64,000 nt of DNA, taken from NCBI GenBank assembly GCA_029718625.1, contig CM056383.1, positions 64,604,849 through 64,668,848 of the forward strand, written 5' to 3'. Positions 10,581 through 21,925 of this stretch are shown piece by piece (the first letter of the stretch is position 1; the number at the start of each line of letters is the position of its first letter). The translations under genes were made by a program, and so were the position numbers. The notes under the pieces are model-generated. The model had not been told where the DNA came from. It worked only from the letters and a program-made list of their open reading frames with translations, and ran no database searches. Source of the DNA: Synaphobranchus kaupii. Its lineage: Eukaryota > Chordata > Actinopteri > Anguilliformes > Synaphobranchidae.

Positions 10581-11884
10581 TGATCTTTTGTGGTGCAAAT
10601 AGCGCCCTGTGGGAGCGTCGCAGCAGTGTGCTGACTATATCTTTTGTCTGAGAGAAAGCTGCCCGTGAGCTAAACTTACATGTGGGACAAAGTAGAAATC
10701 CTCCTTTACCCTGTAGGTGGGCAGAATAACGGACCGTCAAAGCCCATAATAGCTTCTGCATCAAATTCCGTTGACAGAAATTGTTTAGGGGAAGATTTGA
10801 GCACCCTGGCCTAGGAACAATGCACGCCCATCACTCCGTGAAATTTGCTCAAACTCTCTTGACTGTTTTTTTTAAAAATGGCTTATTCGACTGTTGTTTT
10901 CACAGTGTCCTCGATCTTGATCATAGTTCGGAGTGACACGTCTCTGGGAATATTGCACCTGCTCCAATACACCACAGGCAACAGCATTTTGGAGCTGAAG
11001 TGGATTTATATATTAATGTTCATAAATATGTTTTGTCTCAACGAACGCAATGGCACGACTAAAGAGTGACTCATTATGACACCACCAAAATAAATAAATA
11101 GAAGTAATTATTTATTTGAATGTGGAATTATTATTTAAAAATTGATGCCAGTGTGCCCATGATATAGTCACATCCTTTTTTTGTGTGATAAATGGAAGGC
11201 AACATGTCCAATTGATCCATTTTTCTTCTTCTTGAACTCATTCTCTGCAGACGTGTTGCACACTTCCTGGATCACTTCGAAAGAGGAAGTGTTGTCCTTC
11301 CTCGTTCTACAGATCTGACAAAATAGATTGGGCTAGATTATTAGGAGCAATAAGACAAAGTTCAAGCGGTTCGCTTTTGAGTCGGCTCGTGGACGTGGAC
11401 GCGGCAGCAAATCGTACCCGCTGTGCTCGTGTAAGCGAAACAGAGGTGGCGGAACTCGATAATTGTTTGGAGAGGGCCTGCGACACAGGTGCAGCCGCTG
11501 TTCCTGACCCGCCAACCCCCCCAACCCCACCCCCCCCAAGTTTGTCCACGCTGGAAAACATGTATTTTTGGGCCAAATAATATAAATAACAAAGGTAGAT
11601 AAGAAAGCTTAAAACTGCTGTGCTTTCACACCTTGCACATCTGGAGGCCAGAGGGAGAGGTGAGAACAAACAAAATTGTGATCACTTACTTCTGGAAAAC
11701 AATTATTCTATGCTTCCAAGACAATGCATCCCTGTGTTTGAACTCCCGTGAAGTTTCAGTGTCTTTTAAATTTTTTTTTTTTACAGGTTTTCAGTCTCTC
11801 TCAAGCACGCCATGTAGATGCTTCAAACATAGCTGCGATATTACACCCATTACTACATTTGTAGTATGCACGTTTATAATAAAT
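10581..11884. other. Unique DNA, no gene supported
   Basis: A proline-rich frame at 11377-11580 depends on a CCCCCCAACCCCACC run. Its first half (MSRLVDVDAAANRTRCARVS) is not recognised. A polypyrimidine run lies at about 11512-11538. Nothing else identified. Confidence 0.4.
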
Positions 11885-11892
11885 AATGACAC

Positions 11893-11990
11893 TTGGGGTG
11901 GGTTGCACCAACAAATCTTAAATTGATCTAAGATGAGAGATAGTCAGCGTTTAGTAAATCCAGGTTTAAAATGAATTAATCTAAGTTTGA
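11893..11990. repeat. Partial MITE-like repeat
   Basis: GGGTGGGTTGCACCAACAAA followed by repeated TCTAAGAT, CCAGGTTTAAAATGAATTAA and TCTAAGTTTGA motifs resembles short fish DNA-element ends that begin GGTTGCACCAA. No partner end was seen. Confidence 0.4.
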
Positions 11991-12016
11991 AACTAACCAA
12001 ATGTGTGTTTTTTTCA

Positions 12017-12073
12017 TTTTTCAAATTTCAAAAGGGGGCGGGGTCTAGCGAAACCAGCGTGTTTTGTTACCCT
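12017..12073. mobile_element. Detached end of the 1.8 kb TTAA family
   Basis: These 57 bases are the reverse complement of the left end at 6919-6975: GGGGCGGGGTCTAGCGAAAC, then AGCGTGTTTTGTTACCCT, followed by TTAA at 12074-12077. The match stops inward of about 12017 and no second end was found, so this is a truncated or internally replaced relative. Confidence 0.8.
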
Positions 12074-12077
12074 TTAA

Positions 12078-13616
12078 AAAACACGTTTTTGCGTGGAGAG
12101 GGCTTTATGCAAACATTCAGACAGGCTGAATATATTAGCCTCAAACCATAACCATATTTGGGGTAATATTTGTGCTTGAGCAAAATACATTTCTCGTTTT
12201 ATACATTGTGTCTTATTGTAATATGTTGGCTCTACTGATTAAAACACACTTTAGTTGAGGGTGTTGCTTTTCCATATTATTATGAAATGTTCATTAACTG
12301 GTTCCTAGAGATTGAAGGAACCCTGTATTAATGGCAATATCCATATCATACCTTCCAGGTATTGTTTATTACATTTGTGTCAAGGATTGAATATTATTAT
12401 TATTTTACAAATTTTTTCTTCATTAAAAATGATTTTTTTTTCATGGGTTCATACAGTTGTGATGTTTTGTTCTATAGAGGCAGACTACAGCAGATCATAC
12501 AGGAGGGGTGTGTAGCTTCTGCATGGTTCTGTTCAGTTTCCCATTACTTTCTGACAGCAGGCATTGATAGGCCAGCCCCCTCGAATGGATTTCTTCATTT
12601 TCAAACTGCACCGAAGATTCAGGGTCACCAGAAGAGACACCAATTTCTGAAACCCACTGTCAGGAAGAGTAGGCTTAATTTACAACAATGTGTACCTGCA
12701 TTACGGCAATCTTCAGGATTACACTTTGTCGATATCTGTGATAAGCACATTTACTCAAGCCAAATCAATCTGTATCAAACCTCAAGTCTCTGAGAGCATG
12801 TAATTTTAAAATCAATAGTGAAGTCTCTTCCCCTCTGTCTGTATCTCATGTTTTATTTTAAGTGTCCCATTTATTTTCCCATCAGAGAGGCTGAAGGAAG
12901 CATGGATTTGGAAGTTGTGTGCTGCAACCATCAACTCGGAATGGCCAAAACTGGGACGCAAATGTCTGTTCCGAGCAGCGAAATAAGTCTGACGCTGATC
13001 AAAACATGCTGCTTCATAGAGCGGAAGGGGAGTTCAGTGCAACAGCAAAAAAAATGGTAAGAGAGTAAGGGAGATGTACTCTGTATTTAAAGGTAAACTT
13101 CCCTTCTTCAGCGTGAAGAATTTTGTACAAATGATGCATCTGCATTCTGCTCTACAATACACAATCACAACTCCAAGAAACTGGTAAAGAGAACGTTAAT
13201 ATGATGTAAATAAAAATAAATCATTATTTCTGATAAAAAGGGAATGACTGGTCACAATGCCACTCAAATTGGAATATGTGTAGGTTGATACTCTAATATA
13301 GGTGTTTTTATCACAGATATATTACATTTAATGTGGACCTACATAATTAAATGGCAGGAGTTAAATGTTCAGTTTTTGCTCAAATAAAATATGTATAAAT
13401 AAGTGTATATGCCAGTGGTGTCATGCCCATTCAAACTTTTTGTAAAGGCTTAGAACCCCCACAATGACCACTTGCAGCTATATTGCTTGTTTAGGTTTGT
13501 GTTCCCTGAAATATTTTGGGTGAACTATGCCCCTGGTATAAGCCACTGAGGAATACCTCTTGATAAATATCTTTTTTAAAGCATTCAATCGGAGAGAGAA
13601 TTTAATTTGTCTCAAG
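12078..13616. other. Mostly unique DNA with weak exon-like stretches
   Basis: Open frames at 12362-12793 and 12818-13060 carry no recognisable family. A good splice-acceptor-like tract (TTTATTTTCCCATCAG, ending near 12882) precedes a frame that soon stops. I do not support a gene here. Confidence 0.35.
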
Positions 13617-13911
13617 CAGGGGCCACATGTATAAACAGTGCTGAGCAGAAAAATGCCCTCAGAAAGCCGCGTAAGCGAGTTTCCACGCAGAAATTCAGAT
13701 GTATAATATAACACGTGCTGTGAGAATCTGCGTACCTCTGCACACGATGGACACCATACATACGCAATGTTTCGGATCTGTGTCATATGACGACACTGTG
13801 ACCGAAAGGCAGAGGCAGAAAATGCTAAACTTTTTTAAAGCAGATTTCCGACTTTCACCCTAAGTGTTCTTTTACGTGTTCTTTTACTCAGAGTTTTATA
13901 CATGTGGCCCC
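13617..13911. mobile_element. MITE, hAT-like, 295 bp
   Basis: The left end CAGGGGCCACATGTATAAAC pairs with GTTTTATACATGTGGCCCC at the right. The interior has no coding capacity and contains CTGCGTACCTCTGCACAC-type sequence seen near such ends. A clean 8 bp target duplication is not visible, so the superfamily is a guess from the CAGGGG start. Confidence 0.7.
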
Positions 13912-15000
13912 AGGTATTTTGATAACATAAGCAATCTACCTCTATAGCACCACCTTTATAATGTCACAAAAGCGGATGGAAAGTATAACAAAAACTACAT
14001 TTACCAAAGATGTCTGAAGCCAATCTTTGAAGAAAAAAAACTTTCAAAATTCTGAAATTTGTAATGGTATCCTCATAAAATATTTTATATATAAATATTT
14101 TTCAAAAGACTAACAAAGAGCCATAAGACAATGTTGCCATTTTACTTGAGCCTGAAAGAGACAGCTTTATTATTTTGTGTACCAGTTGGTACGTTTGTAC
14201 TAGTAAGCATGTTTGCATCTGCTAGTTAACACTAACCGGGAACCAGAAGAAAAATGACTTTCAGTTTAAGGGAGCGACAAGGAAAAGGAACTAATTGGTG
14301 GGCCATAATTATCTGAGCGACTGAATTATGTGGATGAGACGTGGGCTTCATTAGCGTTTGGAAAAAGAGGATTGAAGGTAGAAGGACTGGTGTCAAGCTG
14401 CAGTGACCTGGAGAATGTTGCGAGCGGCAGCACTTCTCGGTGATGAAGAGATCCCTGGCACTGTGAGGACACTGCGCGTCTGCAGGAGACACATCTTAAT
14501 GAGGGGCGCCGATTCATGGATCACCCTTTAGGAATGTTGATGAGCCATTTGTCCGTTTGACTCAGGATCAGAGATTTCTGGAGATTTTATGCCGTCTTGG
14601 TTACCATCAGAGATGGCACACGGATACAAAGAGCAAAGTTTGCAACGTGACGAAAAAATGAGCTGTGGGTATGTGGGTATGTCCTATTTGAGTACTGTCT
14701 GACCAGCCTTGAAATAAAAATGAGATTCTGAGTCTCGTTTTCCATCATGGTAATGCAGACAATAACAGCAGGCAAGGTTTTCGTTTTTAAGTATAAGGTG
14801 GAATAGGCAATGATTTAAAAAGCCAAGAAATAAACATAAATAAATAAAGATTGAAATCTGTCTTGGGGGGGCTTACTTGCAAACCACTCAAATATAATAC
14901 TGTAGTGTCATAGAGCAGGAATCCAACTGCACTCAGCCATGGGAAATGTGGTTCTATAGGTCTAAGGCCTGATATTCAGGAGAGAATTGGTTTGTGAACC
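13912..15000. other. Unique DNA; 14230-14600 possible regulatory block
   Basis: No TE ends and no gene. The part at 14230-14600 is evenly mixed in composition, with CCATAATTATCTGAGCG and CTGAATTATGTGGATG, and could be conserved non-coding DNA. A CGTTTTCCATCATGG stretch near 14736 was not recognised. Confidence 0.3.
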
Positions 15001-15004
15001 TTAA

Positions 15005-15770
15005 AGCACAACTGAACTTTGGTAGAGCATTGGGTTGTGTAGTTACCTGGCCATGGTATGAGTTCAAATAGTGGTGAAATATGTTAGTTAGTTGCTCTGT
15101 GCTCCCCTGGGATGATAAGCCAGAATAGGGTATTTGTCACTCTCCATTCACTTCTATGGGGCAGCTAAAACGACAAAATGACTCAAAATGACACTGGTTT
15201 CTGTCAGCACAAACAATAACCAGTCCTCGTACGTATTTTATTTTTTAATTCAATGGCCCTTTTCTTGCTTGTCATATTTTATTTGGAACGTAGATCCGGT
15301 AGGTAGGCAATGTTCTTGTGCCAGAAACAGCGTTAATGCACCGATGCGTCAGAAACCACTCATTGGTCCACAAGTTCCACAGAAGCAAATGTTCCTAGTA
15401 CTAGTATATATCTATGGTCTGACCTGCCGACATTTTGGTAGTCTTTTCTGGTAGCTTGCTAACAACATTGAAGAAAATAGTACTTTATAAATAATTTTAA
15501 TTACACGGAAAAAAAAATACGTACGAGGACTGGTTATTTTTTGTATTGACAGAATCCGCTTCTTTCCAGGTCATATACTGTACAGCTAGAAGTGTCATTT
15601 TGAGACCGTTTTAGCTGCCCCATAGAAGTGAATGGAGAGCGACAAATACTCTATTCTGGCTTATCATCCCAGGGGAGCACAGAGCAACTAATAAACATAT
15701 TTTGCCACTATTTGGACTCATATCATGGCCAACTATCCAACCCAAAGTTCTACCAAAGTTCAGTTGTGCT
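15005..15770. mobile_element. Long-TIR TTAA element, 766 bp
   Basis: AGCACAACTGAACTTTGGTA at the left is mirrored by TACCAAAGTTCAGTTGTGCT at the right, with TTAA outside both ends (15001-15004, 15771-15774). Pairing continues for about 240 bases per arm through the shared CTCCATTCACTTCTATGGGG block to the CGTACGTATTTT/AAATACGTACG core edges. Only about 260 bases in the middle are unpaired. No transposase is present; it is a non-autonomous foldback-like piggyBac/Kolobok-class element. Confidence 0.9.
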
Positions 15771-15774
15771 TTAA

Positions 15775-16211
15775 GAATTTAGCAGGTGTTGCAGGGTAAC
15801 TGCAGGATTCAAAGCTGTGGAACTATTGGTTATGGAGGAGGACCCCCAAGGCTTTTAAGCCTGAACTCACAACTCCTCAAGCTCCTGACCCGCGATCCAA
15901 CTCGCCCGAGGCCCTTGTATGCACCGGCCATACTCGGATCTGGCAGGACCGGGGCGGCGAACCCCGATCCTCTGAAGTACAACTGCACTGACCGAAAGTA
16001 CCACCACGGCGCCTCTGTTTTTGTGCATGTATACCTCAGCTGCTAGTCACCCTGTGTCTGAGTTTATCGTGCAATATCCCTCACATTGCTTTTCTTTGTT
16101 TTGTTCTGCTCAGTTTGTGTTTCAAGTAAACGGCTTTGGCGTACCTCTGCCTCTGAGTGAATCTCTGTGCCTGGCTCCTTTTCCTCTCAAGTCGTCAAAG
16201 AATAAAGAGTG
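15775..16211. other. Unassigned, moderately GC-rich DNA
   Basis: Contains CCGGGGCGGCGAACCCCGAT-type sequence and, near 16192, GTCGTCAAAGAATAAAGAG, which has a polyadenylation hexamer. It may be part of an old retroelement but has no partner repeat. Confidence 0.3.
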
Positions 16212-16548
16212 AATTCCACAACGCTGTTTATTGCTTTTGTTGATCTGTCGAAGGCATTTGTAGACAGAGCAAACCACTGTGTGATTCCCTCAAGAAATTT
16301 GACTGCCCACCCACATTTGTCAACCTCCTCCACCAATTTCATACAGGATTGATGGCCCAAGTCATTGTGGGGCAGACCCCTTCAGCGTGCAAACGGACAG
16401 GGCTGTGTACTAGCCAACTTTAACGTCTTGTTAAAGATGGCTTCCATGACAACGCTGCTACGCCGGGAGAAAGAGGAGAGAGGAGGAGTCACCATTGACT
16501 TCAGACTAGATGGCAACATCTTCAACATCAGAAGGCTCTGATGTTTCA
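16212..16548 (+). pseudogene. LINE reverse transcriptase, N-side fragment
   Basis: Conceptual translation gives LFIAFVDLSKAF, the first palm motif of non-LTR reverse transcriptases. After frame changes it reads QGCVLA and then REEERGGVTIDFRLDGNIF and NIRRL. Several frameshifts and stops break it. It stops exactly where the terminal repeat of the 6.45 kb segment begins, and the next residues of the enzyme (YADD region) appear at 23007. The clade is unassigned. Confidence 0.8.
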
Positions 16549-16819
16549 AAGAGTAAGTACACCCACTGTCTCAGCCTGTCTCCGCCTACTACAGAATTTT
16601 GAAAAATACTCTGTGGGGTGAGCGAGGGAGAGGGTGGGGGCGGAGGAGCTGTTTCCATCATCATTTGCATAAATTAACATACATTGTACAACATACATTG
16701 TACATGATTGCGTATAACTCGGATCAAACTGTCAAACTAGACATTGCACATCAAATATGAATGAAGATCCAGCAACTGCATGGCCTATTTCCCACTTCGG
16801 TACCACTTTATTTGGAGTG

Positions 16820-17090
16820 TCCCATGTTGATATTCAACTTCATATCAACTGAATATCAGTTGAGTGTCAATGTAAAGTCAATGAGTGTCATATTTTGATA
16901 CTCAACTTTGTATCAACTGAATATCAGTTGATTGCTGTCAATTTAAAGTCAACGACTGTTCAATGTTGACACTCAACTCCATATCAACTGAATATCAGTT
17001 GAGTGTCACCATAAAGTCAATGAGTGTCAGATTTCCACACTCAACTTAATATCAACTGAATATCAGTTGAGTGTCAATGTAAAGTCAATA
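16820..17090. repeat. Palindromic minisatellite, about 70 bp period
   Basis: Four copies of a 68-71 bp unit carry ATATCAACTGAATATCAG (starting about 16842, 16910, 16981 and 17049), followed by TTGAGTGTCA and AAAGTCAATGAGTGTCA. Each unit contains the near-palindrome CAACTGAATATCAGTTG. Confidence 0.9.
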
Positions 17091-17884
17091 GGCCTCATTC
17101 ATGAAACGTGAGTAGAACGAATTTGTACGTAAATGTAAATGCTTTTGTATTGACCAACATGCGAATACAGAATATTAAACATATACAATTAAAAGTTAAA
17201 ACGTAATTGTTGTAGGCTACTTGTTAGCTGTTTTAGCTATGTTTGCTAGCAAAGCCAAAACTTTCCCAGTGCAACTCGAACACACTGATGTCGGTAAAAA
17301 CATGGAAATGACGCATTTATCCCCCCGATATCTGACCTCCTTCCATTAATGAATGCAAGCTTAGCTACTATAGCCTACTCCCATGGCAAACATTTTAAAA
17401 CCAATTTTGTTTTATGCCAAGAAACCCGTTGCTAACAACAGCTAACGCACTATCCCAGAAAAAATACATTGCTTCTGTAATCGAATGCTCAGAGCGAAAC
17501 CGTTCAATTATGGTCAGCTAGCTAATGTTAGTCTACTTAATGGTCATGGATCATAATGTAACATTAGTTGACATGGTTCCTTACCGGGTGATTCAATAAG
17601 GCAGAGGAAGATGTCCCTATTCAGAACAGTGAGATGCAGGCAGAAATTCTTCCCTCGCTGGCTCCGCCTACTTGCTATGTAATTTACACGCCCACTTGAA
17701 AACACTGTAGTCTTTCAAAAACGAGGAAGTGGTAGAGGTATACATCAAAATGATGTATACCTCAACCGAATTTTCAATTTTATATTCAAATAATTCAGCA
17801 CAGATTTTTTTATTTGGCCAGCCACAAAGAAAGACTTATTATTATTAGTTAGTTATTAGTTCAATAAGGTTAATGTGGAATTAA
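17091..17884. other. Interior of 6.45 kb element, MITE end pieces
   Basis: GGCCTCATTCATGAAACGTG at 17094 is an end-like motif of a hAT-type MITE family. A related inverted end is at 47540-47564. A TTACCCTTTAA near 17874-17884 could be the end of another TTAA element, but its partner was not found. Confidence 0.4.
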
Positions 17885-18630
17885 TTGGTGGAATTACCCT
17901 TTAACCCTATTTACTTTGGCCTATTTTATACAATTTTCGCCTAGTTTTTACTAGTGTCAATTAAGTGCCAATATCTCAAAAACTATTCACTGCACATCCA
18001 TGGTTGAAAGTTTCAATGAAAGAAGAGGCTTGTACCATTCAGAAATTTGCCTCAGAATAAATTTATGTAAAAATGGTCACATACAGTTTATACATAATAA
18101 ACATAAAAAAACAAAAAAAAGTACAAAACGCCTTGTGTTTTTACAGTTTAGCACTGAATATTTCAACTTCAAAGTACTGGAGCAAGCCAGACTTCCTTAC
18201 ACTAGTGCACTGATATGTTGTCCACTTGGGTATAGAATTTGGTAAAGATATCTACAGGCTTTCCTTATGCATTGGTATTTTTACCAAAACGGGGCCCTGG
18301 TGTCCCAAAACGTTTCCAAACGTCGCCAAATATAAAACATGTGCATATCTTTCTGTCTAGGCATGTCAATCATCAGAAAACTTTATTTTTCTTTTAAAAC
18401 ATTTTTTGTAATACAGAATGTGAAGAAAATTAACCTACACATGTTTTGTGTTTATGTGTATGAGGGTATTCTCTTACAAAGCGTGCCCAAAAGTGCCCAA
18501 ATACCTCTCCGAAAAGGATTACTTACCCTAATGTTATCCAACCAATCTGCTTTACATTTAAAATGGCACTGTACTTCAAAGTTAGATTTACCAGAGCCCC
18601 ATAAGCCAGCAGAATAACAGGTTTATCTAT
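17885..18630. other. Interior of 6.45 kb element, 3'UTR-like stretch
   Basis: In minus-strand sense this is AT-rich, with several polyadenylation-like hexamers, and looks like untranslated sequence. One short minus-strand frame near 18537-18600 reads GSGKSNFEVQCHFKCKADWL and is followed by a GTAAGT donor. Its family is not recognised. Confidence 0.3.
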
Positions 18631-18689
18631 AACAAGCCTTCAACTTGACTTTTTACAGCAAAAAGTAATGAATTATACATCACTATTTG

Positions 18690-18759
18690 GCAAACCTGTC
18701 TGTTACCACCTCCTACGACAGAGGTGTTAGGTGGGGGAGGGGTGTCTTCACTGTCCTCC
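18690..18759 (-). CDS. Possible acidic exon 2, antisense in 6.45 kb element
   Basis: A TCTTTTTCAG acceptor on the minus strand opens a frame EDSEDTPPPPNTSVVGGGNR, with CAG|GT possible at the end. It joins in phase with the 19420 donor of the next feature. The product would be acidic and proline-rich. No known domain is visible. The support is the matched splice phase only. Confidence 0.3.
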
Positions 18760-18879
18760 CTGAAAAAGACAGATTCAAGTACATTACTAAGTAGAATCAC
18801 TAAAAAATGAGAACAGAAATTATCTCAAAAAGACATATGGCAAGTATTACAATTAAGTGGAAAAAATTTTTTATTTTAT

Positions 18880-18905
18880 AAAAAAAAAATATATATATAT
18901 AGATA

Positions 18906-18957
<52 letters not shown>

Positions 18958-18976
18958 TATATATACGTATATACAT
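18880..18976. repeat. AT/AC compound microsatellite
   Basis: An A-run is followed by (AT)n, (AC)n and (AT)n ending ATATACGTATATAC. It is self-complementary over most of its length and prone to fold or mis-assemble. Confidence 0.9.
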
Positions 18977-19365
18977 TAAAAAATCTTACATCCACAGTAC
19001 GTCTGATATTAGCTCCAACATAATTAGCAATCGTAGCTAACTAGGATTTATGAATTCTCGTTTGTCAGCTTGCACGAACTAAATTACATTATTATAATAC
19101 TGTAATGTCTTGACTGAACCGTGAAATAAAGTACTGAGAATGAGAACTCGTTTCATGCGTAAATTCAACAACTAGCCCTGTGTTGGTTGCTGCACAAAGA
19201 AACTGCGAATTAACGCTAGAAAACAAACAAACAGCAGGCGCTACTTAGCAGCCTGTGACACCATAGAAACTAGCGAACTCCTGCGAGAATCCATTTATCA
19301 CCAAACTAAAAATACTCTAGATAATAGCGCTCCATACTGTTGATGATTATGATGATGATAATAAC

Positions 19366-19389
19366 AAGAATAATAATAATAATAATAAT
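19366..19389. repeat. AAT microsatellite
   Basis: Run of AAT trinucleotides (AATAATAATAATAATAAT). Confidence 0.85.
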
Positions 19390-19419
19390 TTGTATTATAT
19401 ATTTTTAAAAAACACTTAC

Positions 19420-19497
19420 ATGTCCAGGCACGGGTCCATGCCAGAGTCATTGCTCTGCCAGAACACAGACTTCTTCGCCTCTGGGACACTTCTTCAC
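19420..19497 (-). CDS. Possible exon 1, antisense in 6.45 kb element
   Basis: The minus strand reads SVPEAKKSVFWQSNDSGMDP followed by CLDM, then a consensus GTAAGT donor just below 19420. A stop lies a few codons upstream in this frame, so the 5' boundary is unclear. Spliced to 18759 the frame continues without a stop. It could be part of a transposase or accessory gene of the element. I do not recognise the family. Confidence 0.3.
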
Positions 19498-20219
19498 CTC
19501 CAAAACCTGAGCAACCGTGAAATAAGCGCTCTTCTTTCCACCGTTGATTGCCACGTTCGCGTATAAATGTATAAAATAATCGTAAACTTTGAAGCAGCAA
19601 AGACATCACCAGCGCAATTGCACCAATACAGCTGCCCGCGTCTGCGTACAGAGAAAGACTGGTCTGTGACGTTTTTTCAGCTCACAAAAAAGCTACACAT
19701 TGCTAAATACATCGGGATAGACTACAAACTTACTTGTAACAGCAATCCAGCCCATCCCTTACAGGATAAACTCAGTCAAAATGGCCACAGGCGTCATCTG
19801 ATGCTGACGACAGTCAGGAGCGCACAGCCGATTGCCCTATGGGCTGTCTTTACGCGTGGATACAGCGCCGTTCACAGTCGCTTGAATATGACATGTTTTA
19901 CTTCGTTTGAAAGGGCAGGAACCCCCGTAGAAGATAATCTACGTGTTTTACGTTAGATCATTCCTGTAGCAGTCTAGTAATGCTTTTACGCAACGGTAGT
20001 AACGTAGTACAAACGCAAAAGCGAAGGGTACGCACTGTGGAAATTGAGACTTTCCTGGATAATGGATAAATGGGTTACGAAAAAACGTTGAGGATTCTTC
20101 AGAAAAGGGTTATAACTGCATAACCAGGTATCGTATTTGGTTGCTTAAACATGTTTATCAAGAGAATTTGTAGAAAATAAAATGTATTTATACAAAACCG
20201 GAAGTATATCGGTTGTATG

Positions 20220-20640
20220 CATACTGAAGTGAGCACGGGAAAAAAACACCTAATGTTTATTTATACAACTTTTCAATAATATACAACTGTTCCTGAATCG
20301 GATCTTGATTTTTTAGCGTGTTGAAATGGTACCAAGAGCTTTTGTGATACGCATTTTATTGCCTGTGATTGCGGCGAGGTGAAGGCTGTAAACAAATAAA
20401 AAAAGTGGGTTGGGCTATTAGCACCCTGCTGCTTTATGGCTCTGTAGTGTAACCTGAGAGCTGATAAGCATATAAACGAATGTGCTCGCAGGCTGTGACT
20501 GTTTTTAACAATTTTGCGTCGAAAGTTCCGTGTTTTATTAACGTTATAATTTAGAATTTAAGAGAAATATGAACACTATAAAAAATTGGACCGCATGCGT
20601 CTCACCACTAGGGGGCCAAAGCCTATAGAGTTAAAGAACC
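20220..20640. repeat. Diverged interspersed repeat, copy 2
   Basis: Counterpart of 3800-4205, sharing TTAGCGTGTTGA/TTAGCGTGTATA, the GCTATTAGCACCCTGCTG core and CACTAGGGGGCCAA. It sits within the 6.45 kb segment. Confidence 0.5.
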
Positions 20641-20966
20641 AAAAAGTACCTCCACTGCACCTTTGTTTCTGAGTATAGGTGCTGCTGCTGGGCATCTTAA
20701 CTAGCTGTGCAGAAATCATGACACGTGAAGAACGGGATGAGACCTCAACCTCTGACATCAGAGGTTGGAACAGAGAATGGTTCGACACTTTGTTATTCTC
20801 CTTCAGAGGCTAAGCATCCAATCGGATCAGCATCATCCTATTATGCTGTTGCTAATATGGCCAATGCATTTGTTCAGCACATAATAGCCTAGATGTGTTT
20901 GATCCATGAAAAACACAGCATATGCCTCATAATGAACGAATGATGCCAAATAGTTAACATTCAATT

Positions 20967-21142
20967 CAGGGAGTATTCCACAAAGTGGGATTACGGAGTT
21001 AGCTGGGTAACTGCACCGAGTAAAACCCGGAACCCTCCCAAATCTGGAACACTGACTGAAGTAAAAAGTTCCTGTTCCAGGTTTAACTCAGTGCAGTTAT
21101 CCAGCTAACTCAGCAATCCTGCTTTGTGGAATACTCCCCAGG
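20967..21142. mobile_element. Hairpin MITE, 176 bp
   Basis: CAGGGAGTATTCCACAAAGT at the left pairs with CTTTGTGGAATACTCCCCAG at the right. Pairing continues through GGAGTTAGCTGGGTAACTGC / GCAGTTATCCAGCTAACTC, leaving almost no interior. It nests within the 6.45 kb element just upstream of the CCDC106-like exons. Confidence 0.9.
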
Positions 21143-21435
21143 GCTCAGAATGAAAAAGCCTAACCAACATAGGTAGGCTCGTTTATTATTATTATTTCTC
21201 ACAGCCGATATTAGTGTTTCAAGCAGTGTATTTCTGATATATTTTTCTTTTAATGAAAATGTCACACAATTATTTATTTTTCATACAGTAAAGCATTATT
21301 TTATAAGGTGTAACATTGGGCCTTATAAAATGCAATAGTGTATAACATATAATACATTTTGAGCTGGAAAGTCCAGTCCTGATATGCCTGTCACTCTGAT
21401 GTGCTGATAGGTTTTGCATTCTTAAAATTGTGCAG

Positions 21436-21553
21436 ACAATCTCCAAGCGATGAAACAGGAAATCCTGAAAAGATCCCCTAAAAGATCGAGTGGATGAACT
21501 GGAGGCTGAAAACACATCTCTTCACCAACAGCTGAGGCAAATGGATCAGACAG
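21436..21553 (+). pseudogene. CCDC106-like gene, coiled-coil exon (frameshifted)
   Basis: After a TTAAAATTGTGCAG acceptor the sequence encodes QSPSDETGNPEKIP. The frame then shifts by one base at a C run (21475-21478), and the next frame reads LKDRVDELEAENTSLHQQLR followed by QMDQT. That heptad-like Leu/Glu pattern is a coiled coil, the usual N-terminal feature of CCDC106-family proteins. It ends at CAGACAG|GTCTGT in phase 1, which matches the next exon. The single-base shift would kill the protein unless it is a sequencing error. The first exon was not found; an ATG at 20719 (MTREERDETSTSD) is a weak candidate. Confidence 0.6.
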
Positions 21554-21925
21554 GTCTGTGCCCACCATAAACTTTGCTTTTCAGAGCTGATTTTGCCCAG
21601 ATTAGACATCACCTGCAGTATTTCCCACAGGTCTGAATTTTACATGTTGTGGTTGTCTATGGGTGGGTGTGGGGGCACACACAAATGACTCATCAATATG
21701 CAAAGGATCAACACAGAGCATGGATCAAATAGCCAAGAAAATAGCCAGAAAATCTCCATAGTCATTGAAAGGATTATTCCAGCTGTTGACATCAGCTGAG
21801 CTAAACTCCTAAGGAACTGTCGCATGCTATGCAATCTGCTTTAACGTCGGCACCTGCTGTCCACAATAAAGATTATATCCTCTTGCTCTATTGTTTTTTC
21901 CTCCTTTTCTTTCCTTATATTCCAG

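Noticed and set aside
11377..11580. Proline-rich protein frame
   Set aside because: The proline part is a C-rich low-complexity run and the rest is unrecognised, with no splice or promoter support.
12362..13060. Possible two-exon gene with an acceptor at about 12882
   Set aside because: The frames have no family resemblance, the second stops quickly in the better-looking frame (ERLKEAWIWKLC…), and no consistent splice phase joins them.
17874..17884. TTACCCTTTAA as right end of a shorter TTAA element starting at 16549
   Set aside because: The next bases inward (ATTCCACC against GTACACCC) fit poorly, whereas 22988-23002 matches the left end over the full GTAAGTACACCC and restores the LINE.
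19567..19956. 129-residue plus-strand open frame
   Set aside because: No family resemblance, no repeats or motifs; it overlaps the possible antisense exon region and looks random.
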